Origin: Flavobacterium endophyticum
Lineage (GTDB): Bacteria; Bacteroidota; Bacteroidia; Flavobacteriales; Flavobacteriaceae
NCBI RefSeq assembly: GCF_003634455.1
Contig: NZ_RBLC01000002.1
Span: forward strand, 1 to 64,000
Direction of reading: 5' to 3'
Length of the DNA stretch: 64,000 bases
Each line of letters begins with the position of its first letter. The first letter of the stretch is position 1. The notes under the pieces are model-generated. The model did no database searches. It had not been told where the DNA came from and saw only the letters and a list, made by a program, of their open reading frames with translations. Shown piece by piece: positions 55,732 to 64,000 of this stretch. Position numbers and translations under genes: made by a program.

Positions 55732-56934
55732 ATGATTTCTCCTCAAATACCACACAATGAAAAGGAGCGTCTCGATGCCCTCTTAGCGTATAAAATATTA
55801 GACAGCGCTCCTGAAAAGGATTTTGACGATATCGTCAAGCTTGCTTCTGAAATTTGCCAGACTCCGATTTCAACCATTACTCTTGTCGACAAGGATCGCC
55901 AGTGGTTCAAGTCAAAAATAGGCCTTGAATTTTCTGAAGGAGCTCGAGAAACCTCTTTTTGCGCCCACACGCTAAACAATCCTAAAGAGATGCTTATTAT
56001 TCCTGATTCTTTAGATGACGATCGCTTTTATGATAGTCCGCTGGTGACTGGATTTCCGAACATACGCTGTTATGTAGGAGTTCCTTTGGTAGATCCGAAT
56101 GGCTATGCTTTAGGATCGCTCTGTGTGATTGACAATCACCCTAGAAGCTTGGATAATTTTCAGCTCTTGGCTCTAGAAAAGCTGGCAAATCAAGTCATTA
56201 ATCTTTTAGAATTGCGAAAGAAGAATTTCCAATTGATGGAAAACCACAATATGCTGCTTTCGAAATACAAGGATTTGGAACAATTTGCCTCTATCGTTTC
56301 ACATGATATAAAATCTCCCTTGAACAATATCATGATGCTCGCCAAAATGCTTCAGGAAACCAATCATGATCGATTAGATGACGAAGGAATACAGATGCTA
56401 GATTATATTTATAAGTCGTCTGAAGAGCTAAAAAAACTGGTCGATGCGATTTTGGAATATTATAAATATGATAATGAGCAGGTAATCACCAACGAGAACA
56501 TAAGGCTGAACGATTTTATGCAGTACCTTATCGACATATTGGATACCAAAAATGAATTCGAATTCATATTGCCCGAAAAGAACCATAAGATACAGTCAAA
56601 TAAGATGGCTTTGGGTCAGATTTTTTACAATCTGATCAGTAACAGCATAAAGTACAATGACAAGCCAAAGGGAATCATTTATATTAATTTCTCCGAAACA
56701 GAAGATTATTATGCCATCTCTATTAAAGATAATGGCTGCGGAATTGAGAAGGATAATTACGACAAAATCTTCAACATTTTTGAGACGTTAGGAAAAACAG
56801 ATCGCTTTGCCACAAAAGGCACTGGTATCGGACTTTCAACCGTACAAAAGATGGTCCAAAAATTAAATGGAAAAATAGAACTCGATTCAGAATTGGGCTT
56901 AGGAACTGAATTTAGGATTTTTCTTAAAAAGTAA
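55732..56934 (+). CDS. GAF-domain histidine kinase
   Basis: A 400-residue soluble kinase from ATG 55732 (MISPQIPHNEKERLDALLAY); a TTG three codons upstream is possible. The GAF domain (about 20-165) has the family phrases ISTITLVDKDRQWFKSKIGLE, SFCAHTLN and GVPLVDPNGYALGSLCVID. HisKA has the phosphorylated histidine in ASIVSHDIKSPLNNI; the HATPase has NLISNSIKYNDKP, DNGCGIE and GTGIGLS. No response regulator adjoins it, so it is an orphan kinase sensing an unknown cytoplasmic ligand. Confidence 0.9.
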   Translation: MISPQIPHNEKERLDALLAYKILDSAPEKDFDDIVKLASEICQTPISTITLVDKDRQWFKSKIGLEFSEGARETSFCAHTLNNPKEMLIIPDSLDDDRFYDSPLVTGFPNIRCYVGVPLVDPNGYALGSLCVIDNHPRSLDNFQLLALEKLANQVINLLELRKKNFQLMENHNMLLSKYKDLEQFASIVSHDIKSPLNNIMMLAKMLQETNHDRLDDEGIQMLDYIYKSSEELKKLVDAILEYYKYDNEQVITNENIRLNDFMQYLIDILDTKNEFEFILPEKNHKIQSNKMALGQIFYNLISNSIKYNDKPKGIIYINFSETEDYYAISIKDNGCGIEKDNYDKIFNIFETLGKTDRFATKGTGIGLSTVQKMVQKLNGKIELDSELGLGTEFRIFLKK

Positions 56935-57005
56935 TACCTCCCCATTTTCCATATCTCAGCCAAAATGTTTATATTTAAATATCTTGGCTGATTTTTTTTA
57001 AAACT

Positions 57006-58367
57006 ATGAAGAAACAAAAACTGGTAATTATTGGAGGTGATGCGGCGGGAATGAGTGCTGCGTCCAAAGTACGGAGAGAAAATAAAGAAATAGAGATCAT
57101 TGTCTTTGAAAAATCAGAGTATACCTCCTATTCGGCTTGCGGAATTCCTTATTTTATTTCGGGAAAAATCAGCTCTTCTGAAAAACTTATTGTCAGAAGT
57201 CCGGAGCAATTCAAAAAAAAATACAATATAGATGCGCGTATCTTACACGAAGTACTTGAGGTAGATACTTCCAACAACAGGGTTTTAGTAAAAAACAGCA
57301 CAGAAAAAACACAGTTCTGGGAAAATTATGATAAACTCTTGATTGCTACTGGCGGAAAAGCATACTGTCCTGATGTCGCAAATAGAGATGCTAACGGGAT
57401 CTTTGGTGTATCAACATTGCGAAGCGGTATAAAAATCGACAGCTATATAAAAGATTTCAATCCCAAAAATGCAGTGATTGTCGGCGGTGGCTATATCGGT
57501 TTAGAAATGGCAGAAGCACTGCTCATAAGAGGACTGAAAGTATCCTTGGTCAATCGTTCGGAAGAGATCATGAATACATTAGATCCTGATATGGGAACGC
57601 TAATCCACAAAGCCATGAAAAACCTAGGCGTAACAATCTATTCAAACGAAGAATTGAAGCATTTCGAAACCGAAAAGGATAGAATTTCTGCCGTAGTAAC
57701 CAATAAGCGAACGCTTAAAGCTGATTTGGTTATTTTAGGAATGGGCACTAGCCCAAATACCGCTTTTCTGAAAAACTCTAAAATTGCACTATCCGAAAAA
57801 GGCGCCGTTAAAGTCGCAAGAACACAGCGAACAAATATCCGAAACATTTGGTCTGCTGGTGATTGTGCGGAAACGTTCCATCTCGTGAGCAAAAAACCAT
57901 TTTATGTGTCATTAGGAACAGTGGCCAACAAAACTGGCGTAATTGCCGGAAAGAATATTGCAGGTGGTAAAGCCGTATTTCCGGGCGTAGTAGGCACAGC
58001 AGTGTGCAAAATATGCTCTTACGAAGTAGCGAGAACCGGACTGCTAGAAAAGGAACTACAAAAATTAAATATTGAGTATGTCACTACAACTATACAATCC
58101 AAAACCAGGGCACATTATTATCCTGATGCAAAAGACATCACTGTAAAGTTAATCGCTGACAAAAAAACAGGAAGGCTCTTAGGAGGCCAGATTGTAGGCG
58201 AAGAAGGTGCTGCTAAAAGAATTGATGTTTTAGCGACTGCCTTGACAAACAGGCTTACCTTGAGAAACATTATTGATCTAGATCTGTCGTATGCTCCGCC
58301 CTTCTCACCTGTCTGGGATCCGGTGCAGATTGCAGCAAGAAAATTGATAAGTCAGTTAGGAAAATAA
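57006..58367 (+). CDS. FAD-dependent CoA-disulfide-reductase/NADH-oxidase-like enzyme
   Basis: A 453-residue flavoprotein of the class with one redox cysteine. Seen: the FAD motif VIIGGDAAGMSAASKVRR, redox cysteine near residue 44 (SYSACGIPYFISG), LIATGG, the NAD(P)H motif VIVGGGYIGLEMAEAL, and WSAGDCAE. The C-terminal dimer domain has YAPPFSPVWDPVQIAA. The family covers CoA-disulfide reductases, NADH oxidases and persulfide reductases; without a rhodanese domain the substrate stays open. Confidence 0.9.
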   Translation: MKKQKLVIIGGDAAGMSAASKVRRENKEIEIIVFEKSEYTSYSACGIPYFISGKISSSEKLIVRSPEQFKKKYNIDARILHEVLEVDTSNNRVLVKNSTEKTQFWENYDKLLIATGGKAYCPDVANRDANGIFGVSTLRSGIKIDSYIKDFNPKNAVIVGGGYIGLEMAEALLIRGLKVSLVNRSEEIMNTLDPDMGTLIHKAMKNLGVTIYSNEELKHFETEKDRISAVVTNKRTLKADLVILGMGTSPNTAFLKNSKIALSEKGAVKVARTQRTNIRNIWSAGDCAETFHLVSKKPFYVSLGTVANKTGVIAGKNIAGGKAVFPGVVGTAVCKICSYEVARTGLLEKELQKLNIEYVTTTIQSKTRAHYYPDAKDITVKLIADKKTGRLLGGQIVGEEGAAKRIDVLATALTNRLTLRNIIDLDLSYAPPFSPVWDPVQIAARKLISQLGK

Positions 58368-58397
58368 AAAAAGCCTCAAAATTTGAGGCTTTTTTTA
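58366..58397. terminator. Bidirectional terminator
   Basis: AAAAGCCTCAAA and TTTGAGGCTTTT arms with T runs on both strands, between the convergent flavoprotein and dsbD genes. Confidence 0.9.
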
Positions 58398-60368
58398 TTA
58401 TTTAGTATGTTTTGAAATTCCTGATTTCAACCAAGATTCGTACTCTGTAATATCGGGCGTATAGCCTACAGGCTCATTCAAGTCTTTCCCTTCAGAATCA
58501 AGGATAATATAATAAGGCTGAGCATTCGCTTTATATCTTGTAATCTGGAAATCGCTCCATTTGTTTCCTTTGGTCTTTATTTTTCTGCCTGTTTCCTTAG
58601 AAACGTATTTATCGCTTTCAGGTAGTTCTTGCTTTTCATCCACGTATAAAGAGATCAGCACTACATCGTTTTTAAGTATGGATTGTATCTTGGCGTCCGA
58701 CCATACAAAGTCTTCCATCTTACGGCAGTTCTCACAGCCAAATCCTGTAAAATCGAGTAAAATAGGCTTATTGACTTTTTTGGCATAAGCAACTCCTTGG
58801 TCATAATCCGTAAAAGCAACAATATCATGAACGGCTAATTTTGCACCTTCGGGCAATTCTTCTCCAGAAGAAGCTCCTCCTCCTTTTGAATTACCAACTC
58901 CATAAGGCGACTCACTATAGGTAATTGAAGGCGGGAAACCACTGATAATTTTTAATGGCGCTCCCCAAAGCCCCGGAATCAAATATATCGTAAAAGATAA
59001 TACCAAAAGTCCTAGTGAAAACCTTCCGACCGAAATATGCGAAAGCGGACTATCATGCGGCAGTGTTATTTTTCCAAATAAATAAAGCGCCCAGGCTCCA
59101 AAAACAGCAATCCAAATAGCCAAGAACACTTCTCTTTCTAGCAAATGTGTCTGCATAACCAAATCTGCTTTAGAAAGGAATTTAAAGGCAAAAGCCAATT
59201 CTAGGAACCCTAAAGAAACTTTAACCGTATTCAACCATCCACCTGATTTTGGTAATGAATTCATCCATCCTGGGAATAAGGCAAAAAGCATAAATGGCAA
59301 CGCTAAAGCCAATGAGAAACCAACCATTCCGACAATCGGTGCAATACCGCCTTTTGAGGCAGCTTCCACTAAAAGTGAACCAACGATGGGACCTGTACAA
59401 GAGAAAGAAACTATTGCTAAAGCCAAGGCCATGAAAAAGATTCCGATGAATCCTCCTCTGTCTGCCTGTCGGTCAACTTTATTCGCCCAAGAATTCGGCA
59501 AGACTATTTCAAAAGCACCTAAGAAAGACGATGCAAAAAAGATCAAAAGGATAAAGAAAATGATATTGAACCATACGTTCGTCGACAAGGCATTAAGTGC
59601 ATCAGCACCAAAGATTGCCGTAACCAGCGAACCCAAGATTACATAAATCAGGATAATGGAAATACCGTACAAGATAGCATTTCTGATTCCTTGCGCTTTG
59701 GTCTTGCTTTGTTTTGTAAAAAAGCTTACCGTCATTGGGATCATTGGAAAAACGCATGGTGTCAATAACGCTGCAAAGCCTGAGAAAAAGGCAATTAAAA
59801 AGATCGAAAGCAATCCTTTTTCAGCTTCTTTTGCTGGTGTCTGAGCTACAGTTTGTTCTGTTTTCTTTTCCGTTTTGGTTACTACAGGTTCGGAAAAAGT
59901 CATTACTTCTTGAGCTGCAAGATTTTTTAGATCAAACTCGAAATACTTGTTCTGCTGAATGCAGACTTTTTTGCAGACCTGATACGACAATTCAATCTGA
60001 ATCAGGTTATTTTCTTTATTATTGATTTTTATTTTTTGCTGTAGCTGAACAATATTTTCAAAAAACGTTTCGTCTATCTCAAAAACCTCATTAAATTCTG
60101 TTCTAGTCTTGCTTTCTGTAGCTTTTCCAATAGGCTCAAAATTACCTTCTCCGTTATTCATCAGCACTTCTAGCGGATTGACACCACCTTCTGGCGTAAA
60201 CTGCGAATACATATGCCATTCTGGTTCAATGATTCCATTAAAAGTCAAAAGATATTCTGTATCGGAGGTCTTCTCTATTTTTGAAGTCCATTTTACAGGA
60301 TCTAAAATTTGAGCGTTAGAAGAAATAAAAGCGAAGAAAAAGAACAGTAGGAGGCTTATTTTTTTCAT
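58398..60368 (-). CDS. dsbD: Thiol:disulfide interchange protein DsbD
   Basis: A 656-residue protein with a signal peptide (ends FISSNA). The periplasmic alpha domain (about 22-150) has two cysteines in CKKVCIQQ. Eight or so membrane helices (about 180-480) carry TPCVFPMIPMTVSFFTK and CTGPIVGSLL. A C-terminal thioredoxin domain (about 530-655) has GFGCENCRKMEDFVW. It passes electrons from cytoplasmic thioredoxin to periplasmic disulfides. Its ATG overlaps the tilS stop by 4 bases, so expression is coupled to tilS. Confidence 0.95.
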   Translation of the reverse strand: MKKISLLLFFFFAFISSNAQILDPVKWTSKIEKTSDTEYLLTFNGIIEPEWHMYSQFTPEGGVNPLEVLMNNGEGNFEPIGKATESKTRTEFNEVFEIDETFFENIVQLQQKIKINNKENNLIQIELSYQVCKKVCIQQNKYFEFDLKNLAAQEVMTFSEPVVTKTEKKTEQTVAQTPAKEAEKGLLSIFLIAFFSGFAALLTPCVFPMIPMTVSFFTKQSKTKAQGIRNAILYGISIILIYVILGSLVTAIFGADALNALSTNVWFNIIFFILLIFFASSFLGAFEIVLPNSWANKVDRQADRGGFIGIFFMALALAIVSFSCTGPIVGSLLVEAASKGGIAPIVGMVGFSLALALPFMLFALFPGWMNSLPKSGGWLNTVKVSLGFLELAFAFKFLSKADLVMQTHLLEREVFLAIWIAVFGAWALYLFGKITLPHDSPLSHISVGRFSLGLLVLSFTIYLIPGLWGAPLKIISGFPPSITYSESPYGVGNSKGGGASSGEELPEGAKLAVHDIVAFTDYDQGVAYAKKVNKPILLDFTGFGCENCRKMEDFVWSDAKIQSILKNDVVLISLYVDEKQELPESDKYVSKETGRKIKTKGNKWSDFQITRYKANAQPYYIILDSEGKDLNEPVGYTPDITEYESWLKSGISKHTK

Positions 60369-61675
60369 TTTAAGGTTTCTATTTTTAATATTTCTTGAGT
60401 TGTGTTGTTTACATAAAATCTTCGGTCTGAACGTTTTCCAATAATCCAGACAACCTTATCGTCTGAAATCAGAAGCCAAGTACTTTCTTTTTCGCTCAAA
60501 GACATTTTCTCGTCCTTAAAATACTTGCTGACTTTCTTCTTGCCGTCAATTCCTGCTGGGCAAAAATAATCACCTTCACGCCATTTTCGAATATGCAAGG
60601 GGAACTTTAACGTTTCTTTATCTACGTAAATCGTAGCGGTATCGGATTGTTTTTGAATTTGATCTGCGGCAGAGATTTTCAGATGTATCGGAAATTTTAT
60701 TTCGTCTTCAGAAATTTCATAAATGGCTGAGTCTTTTTCTGAAATAGGCTCTAAAATAAGGTACTCACGGTCTTTCAGCAATCTATAATTTTCTGATACG
60801 ATCACTTTTCCAGACTGAGCATCAACCAATTCATAAATGTCTTGCCAAGCTTTGAAACCGAAAGGCCTGAGCCATTCGAACAAATAGGCTTGATAGTTGG
60901 GAAGCCTCTTCAATTCTGCAATATTGAAATGTTTTTGGTTTTCTTTTTCGGAAACGACTTGCTTATAAATTAAAACGGAAGCGTCTTCTGCCAACGATTT
61001 TACTTGTTGCAGATGGCTTAAAGTGTCTTGGAAAGAATCTAAAAAAGCAGGGTTGAGGCTTTTTAATATCGGAACCACATCATGGCGTAATTTATTTCGT
61101 AAGTATTTATCCGATGAATTGCTGCTGTCTTCGCGCCATTGGATCTTATTTTCAGCAGCAAAATCTTGAATTTCCTCACGACTGAAAGTTAAAAGTGGGC
61201 GAACAATTTTATCGTTCTGAACAGGAATTCCGGTCAAGCCTTCCAAGCCAGTGCCACGGGAAAAATTAATCAGGAAAGTTTCTAAATTATCATCTAAATG
61301 ATGCGCCGTCAACACATAATCTAAGTTGTTTTCTTGAAGTAATTGATGAAACCAAATGTATCGTAACTGACGTGCCGCTACTTGAATGGATAGTTTATTA
61401 TCTTTAGCAAAACTATTTGTATCAAAAGTAGTTACAAATAATTTAAAGTTATTTTCAGAAGCAAAATTTCTGATAAACTCTTCATCTTCGTCGCTTTCTT
61501 TTCCTCTCAACTGAAAATTGCAATGAGCCAGCCAAACCGTATAACCAGACTGCTTCAGCAAGTGCGCTAAAACCATGCTGTCAATGCCTCCACTGAGAGC
61601 CAATAGCAGTTTTTTTTCTCTTAAGAAAGGAAGGTTTTCGGCAAGATATTTCTGAAATTTCAAAAGCATTTTCAA
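60365..61675 (-). CDS. tilS: tRNA(Ile)-lysidine synthase
   Basis: A 436-residue enzyme that modifies the wobble cytidine of tRNA-Ile(CAU) to lysidine; normally essential. Seen: the PP-loop LALSGGIDSMVLAHLL, VLTAHHLDDNLETFLINFSRGTGL, RPLLTFSREEI, WREDSSNSSDKYLRNKLRHDVVPIL, and a C-terminal TilS domain (RKWREGDYFCPAGIDGKKKVSKYFKDEK). The gene follows pabB after 55 bases and overlaps dsbD by 4 bases. Confidence 0.97.
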   Translation of the reverse strand: MKMLLKFQKYLAENLPFLREKKLLLALSGGIDSMVLAHLLKQSGYTVWLAHCNFQLRGKESDEDEEFIRNFASENNFKLFVTTFDTNSFAKDNKLSIQVAARQLRYIWFHQLLQENNLDYVLTAHHLDDNLETFLINFSRGTGLEGLTGIPVQNDKIVRPLLTFSREEIQDFAAENKIQWREDSSNSSDKYLRNKLRHDVVPILKSLNPAFLDSFQDTLSHLQQVKSLAEDASVLIYKQVVSEKENQKHFNIAELKRLPNYQAYLFEWLRPFGFKAWQDIYELVDAQSGKVIVSENYRLLKDREYLILEPISEKDSAIYEISEDEIKFPIHLKISAADQIQKQSDTATIYVDKETLKFPLHIRKWREGDYFCPAGIDGKKKVSKYFKDEKMSLSEKESTWLLISDDKVVWIIGKRSDRRFYVNNTTQEILKIETLK

Positions 61676-61730
61676 AGATAGGAAAAGGAAAAATTAATAC
61701 CTAACAGATACAAAGGCTGTCAGTACAATG

Positions 61731-63020
61731 TTATGTTTCTAATACTTCCCGCATGGCTTTGGCTTTCAGCAAACATTCTTCGTATTCTTTTTCAGGAACG
61801 GATAGCGAGGTTATAGCGCTACCTACAGAAAACGAGACATAATTAATTTCTTCATTGTATAAAATACTTCGGATGACCACATTAAAATCGAAATTATTGT
61901 CTGGCGTAAAATAACCTACCGCACCGCTGTAAAGGCCGCGTTTTGTTTCTTCCAACTCTTCAATAATCTTCATAGCAGAAATTTTCGGCGCTCCAGTCAT
62001 GCTTCCCATCGGAAAAGTGGTCTTGATAATTTCTATAGGAGATTTATCGCTCTCTACAGTCGAAACAACCGTTGAAATCAAATGATGTACTTGCTTGAAA
62101 GTATAGGCCCCACACAACTCTTCGACCTCAACAGAGCCTTTTGAGGCGGTTCGCGACAAATCATTTCGCACAAGATCAACAATCATGATGTTTTCAGAAC
62201 GCTCTTTTTCGTTAGCCAACAATTCTTGCTTTATGCTTTCATCTTCTTGAACGTCTGCGTGCCTTTTTGCAGTTCCTTTGATAGGCTGGGAAATAATCTT
62301 GTCGTTTTCTTTCCGCAAATATCTTTCTGGTGATGCAGACAAAAGAAATTGCTTGTTATTCTTAAAAAATACAGCAAACGGCGGCTCTGAAATTGCATTC
62401 AGGCGCGTGAAGGTTTCGATTGGGTTTAAGGATACATTTTCAGCAAAAAATTCTATGCAGAAATTCGCTTCGTAAATATCACCTCTGTGGATGTGTTCCA
62501 ACATGGTTGAAACTTTTTCAAGATAGCTTTCTTTGGAAATTCGCTGCTGGATTTTGATATCTGATTTTTGACTGATTTCTGATTTCTGATTTCTGATATC
62601 TTCCAAATCTTCCTCTACCTCATCATCACACATATTCAAATATTGGATTTCAAGCTGATCCTCTTTTAGAAGAAAAAGCTTTTTGGGCTGGAAAAAAAAT
62701 ACATCCGGAAAATGCAGTCCGTCATAATTGCTTGATTTTAGTTCCTCTGTATCGTTTTTCAAATCGTAAGAAAGATAGCCAAAAAGCCAGTCTTTTGTAA
62801 TCTGCTGATATTGCTTCAGATCTTCGAAGGCATTATGTTCGTCGGTTTTGACAGACGTAAAAGCATCGACGGCCAGAACAGCATCGAACAAGCTATATTT
62901 TTGATCGTAATTATTGCTATCTAGAAAAATGGCTTCACGAAATTGCTGCGACCAGAGCAAGAGCTGTATTTTAAATTCGGATGGATTTTCTAGCGTTATT
63001 TTTATCGATGTTCTCAAGAG
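61731..63020 (-). CDS. pabB: Aminodeoxychorismate synthase component I (PabB-like chorismate-binding enzyme)
   Basis: About 429 residues from a TTG start that gives RTSIKITLENPSEF; another TTG six codons upstream (63038) is equally possible and there is no ATG. The C-terminal chorismate-binding domain has RGDIYEANFCIEF, SASPERYL, PIKGTAKRH (the PIKGT lysine marks PabB rather than TrpE, which has PIAGT), IMIVDLVRNDLSR, FPMGSMTGAPKISAMKII and RGLYSGAVGYF. It makes 4-amino-4-deoxychorismate for folate with a PabA partner, which is not in the window. First gene of the pabB-tilS-dsbD group. Confidence 0.9.
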   Translation of the reverse strand, partial: LLRTSIKITLENPSEFKIQLLLWSQQFREAIFLDSNNYDQKYSLFDAVLAVDAFTSVKTDEHNAFEDLKQYQQITKDWLFGYLSYDLKNDTEELKSSNYDGLHFPDVFFFQPKKLFLLKEDQLEIQYLNMCDDEVEEDLEDIRNQKSEISQKSDIKIQQRISKESYLEKVSTMLEHIHRGDIYEANFCIEFFAENVSLNPIETFTRLNAISEPPFAVFFKNNKQFLLSASPERYLRKENDKIISQPIKGTAKRHADVQEDESIKQELLANEKERSENIMIVDLVRNDLSRTASKGSVEVEELCGAYTFKQVHHLISTVVSTVESDKSPIEIIKTTFPMGSMTGAPKISAMKIIEELEETKRGLYSGAVGYFTPDNNFDFNVVIRSILYNEEINYVSFSVGSAITSLSVPEKEYEECLLKAKAMREVLET

Positions 63021-63070
63021 CTTTGATTTGAAGAGCAAAATTACGATTAAGTTTTTTATTTTTTAGCGAC

Positions 63071-63108
63071 AAATAAAAACCCGCTTCTTTTGGAAACGGG
63101 TCTTTTTA
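63071..63108 (-). terminator. lpdA terminator
   Basis: An 8-bp stem with one G-U pair (63079-63086 with 63094-63101) and a 7-base loop, followed by a T-rich tract on the minus strand. It separates lpdA from pabB. Confidence 0.75.
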
Positions 63109-63124
63109 TTCAGTTTTTAAACTA

Positions 63125-64000
63125 TTACATGTGAATTGATCTGTTGTCGGTTGCAGCAAGCGCGGCTTCTTTTACAGCTTCAGCATAGGTTGGATGCGCA
63201 TGACTCATTCTTGCAATGTCTTCAGCGGAAGCTTTAAATTCCATCGCAGTTACAGCTTCAGCAATCAAATCGGCAGTTCTGGCTCCAATCATGTGGATGC
63301 CAAGCACCTCATCTGTTTTTGCATCAGCAAGAATTTTCACGAAACCATCTGTATCACCGCTGGCGCGAGAACGCCCAAGGGCTTTGAAAGGAAAGCTTCC
63401 TGCTTTGTACTCTACTCCTGCTTCTTTTAACTGCTCTTCTGTTTTTCCTACAGCAGCAACTTCCGGCCAAGTATAAACAACGCCAGGAATCAGGTTATAA
63501 TCGATATGAGGTTTTTGTCCTGCGATAGTTTCCGCTACAAATACCCCTTCTTCTTCTGCCTTGTGCGCTAGCATAGCACCTTTAATCACGTCGCCGATAG
63601 CGTAGATATTTGGAACTGATGTCTGCAAATGGTCGTTTACTTCAATTTGTCCTCTTTCTGTAATTTTTACGCCTGCTTTGTCAGCATTCAATCCATCGGT
63701 ATACGGACGACGGCCTACAGAAACTAAAGAGTAATCTCCGTCAAGAGTGATTGTTTCACCTTTAGCATTTTCAGCTTGCACTTGAACGCCTTCGCCATTT
63801 CTTTCTACGGATTTCACTTTGTGTGATGTATAGAATTTCATGCCTTGTTTTTTCAAGACTTTTGTCAATTCTTTAGAAAGGCCAGCATCCATTCCAGGAA
63901 TGATTCTGTCTAGATATTCTACTACAGAAACTTGCGCTCCCAAGCGAAGATACACCTGTCCTAATTCAAGTCCGATCACGCCACCGCCAATAACAATAAG
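63125..64000 (-). CDS. lpdA: Dihydrolipoyl dehydrogenase, C-terminal part (gene runs off the window)
   Basis: The frame is open to the window edge, so the FAD-binding N-terminus with the redox disulfide is outside. Present are the NAD motif (IGGGVIGLELGQVYLRLGA), SVGRRPYTDGL, the second FAD contact NIYAIGDVIKGAMLAHKAEEEG, and the dimer domain ending with the catalytic HAHPTYAEAVKEAAL (the histidine-glutamate pair). The enzyme is the E3 subunit of 2-oxoacid dehydrogenases and the glycine cleavage system. No E1 or E2 gene lies in the window. Confidence 0.95.
   Translation of the reverse strand, partial: LIVIGGGVIGLELGQVYLRLGAQVSVVEYLDRIIPGMDAGLSKELTKVLKKQGMKFYTSHKVKSVERNGEGVQVQAENAKGETITLDGDYSLVSVGRRPYTDGLNADKAGVKITERGQIEVNDHLQTSVPNIYAIGDVIKGAMLAHKAEEEGVFVAETIAGQKPHIDYNLIPGVVYTWPEVAAVGKTEEQLKEAGVEYKAGSFPFKALGRSRASGDTDGFVKILADAKTDEVLGIHMIGARTADLIAEAVTAMEFKASAEDIARMSHAHPTYAEAVKEAALAATDNRSIHM

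Overview
The window is a stretch of a Bacteroidota chromosome, most likely Flavobacterium or a close relative. The lineage is shown by a SprB-like gliding adhesin with a type IX secretion C-terminus followed by a PorP/SprF protein and a PorE-like OmpA protein, by lipoproteins with short leaders, by TAnnTTTG (-7) promoter boxes with almost no Shine-Dalgarno sequences, by A+T-rich DNA, and by the gene families present (PyrR-PyrB, single-chain SdaA, split KdpD, YbiT-like ABC-F). No rRNA, tRNA, phage, transposase or CRISPR array was seen. One structural RNA was found, the SRP RNA.

Layout. 1-8.1 kb: 3' part of a giant adhesin gene made of 17 near-identical 79/80-residue repeats, then its SprF-like partner and an OmpA/PD40/TPR protein. 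8.4-12.8 kb, minus strand: CAP lipoprotein, pdxH, rnz, a small conserved protein, pyrB and pyrR. 13-20.2 kb: small lipoprotein, ABC-F ATPase, thioredoxin-like lipoprotein, transaldolase, SDR, SRP RNA, glutamine cyclotransferase and a secreted protein of unknown function. 20.3-27.6 kb, minus strand: dnaK, a GH114-like lipoprotein, and a three-gene group (M14 carboxypeptidase, beta-propeller protein, membrane protein). 27.6-28.3 kb: gene-free block with an alternating 42/41-bp tandem repeat and a 15-bp tandem repeat. 28.4-30.5 kb: sdaA and a lipocalin-like lipoprotein. 30.5-41.3 kb: potassium-uptake island with an NtrC-type response regulator, small proteins, kdpFABC, a porin, the KdpD N-terminal protein, a four-helix-bundle cassette and a separate histidine kinase. 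41.3-47 kb: NTF2-like protein, panB, RluA-type synthase, outer-membrane protein, aldehyde dehydrogenase and a membrane protein. 47-49.7 kb, minus strand: lipoprotein / polytopic membrane protein / histidine kinase / response regulator operon. 50-54 kb: YpfJ-type peptidase and a T9SS-exported pectinase-fold enzyme. 54-64 kb: comM/yifB (with an apparent nonsense codon), GAF histidine kinase, CoA-disulfide-reductase-like flavoprotein, the dsbD-tilS-pabB group and the 3' part of lpdA.

The most unusual items are: a 717-bp higher-order repeat inside the adhesin array; a four-helix-bundle gene bracketed by inverted heptanucleotide repeats that lies exactly between the two halves of the Kdp sensor and contributes the stop and start codons of its neighbours; an ABC-F protein with one canonical and one doubly degenerate ATP site; an amber codon in comM followed in frame by the expected C-terminus; a sigma-54-like element in front of dnaK; and the alternating repeat block at 27.7-28.1 kb. 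All family assignments rest on reading motifs and lengths; no database search was possible.
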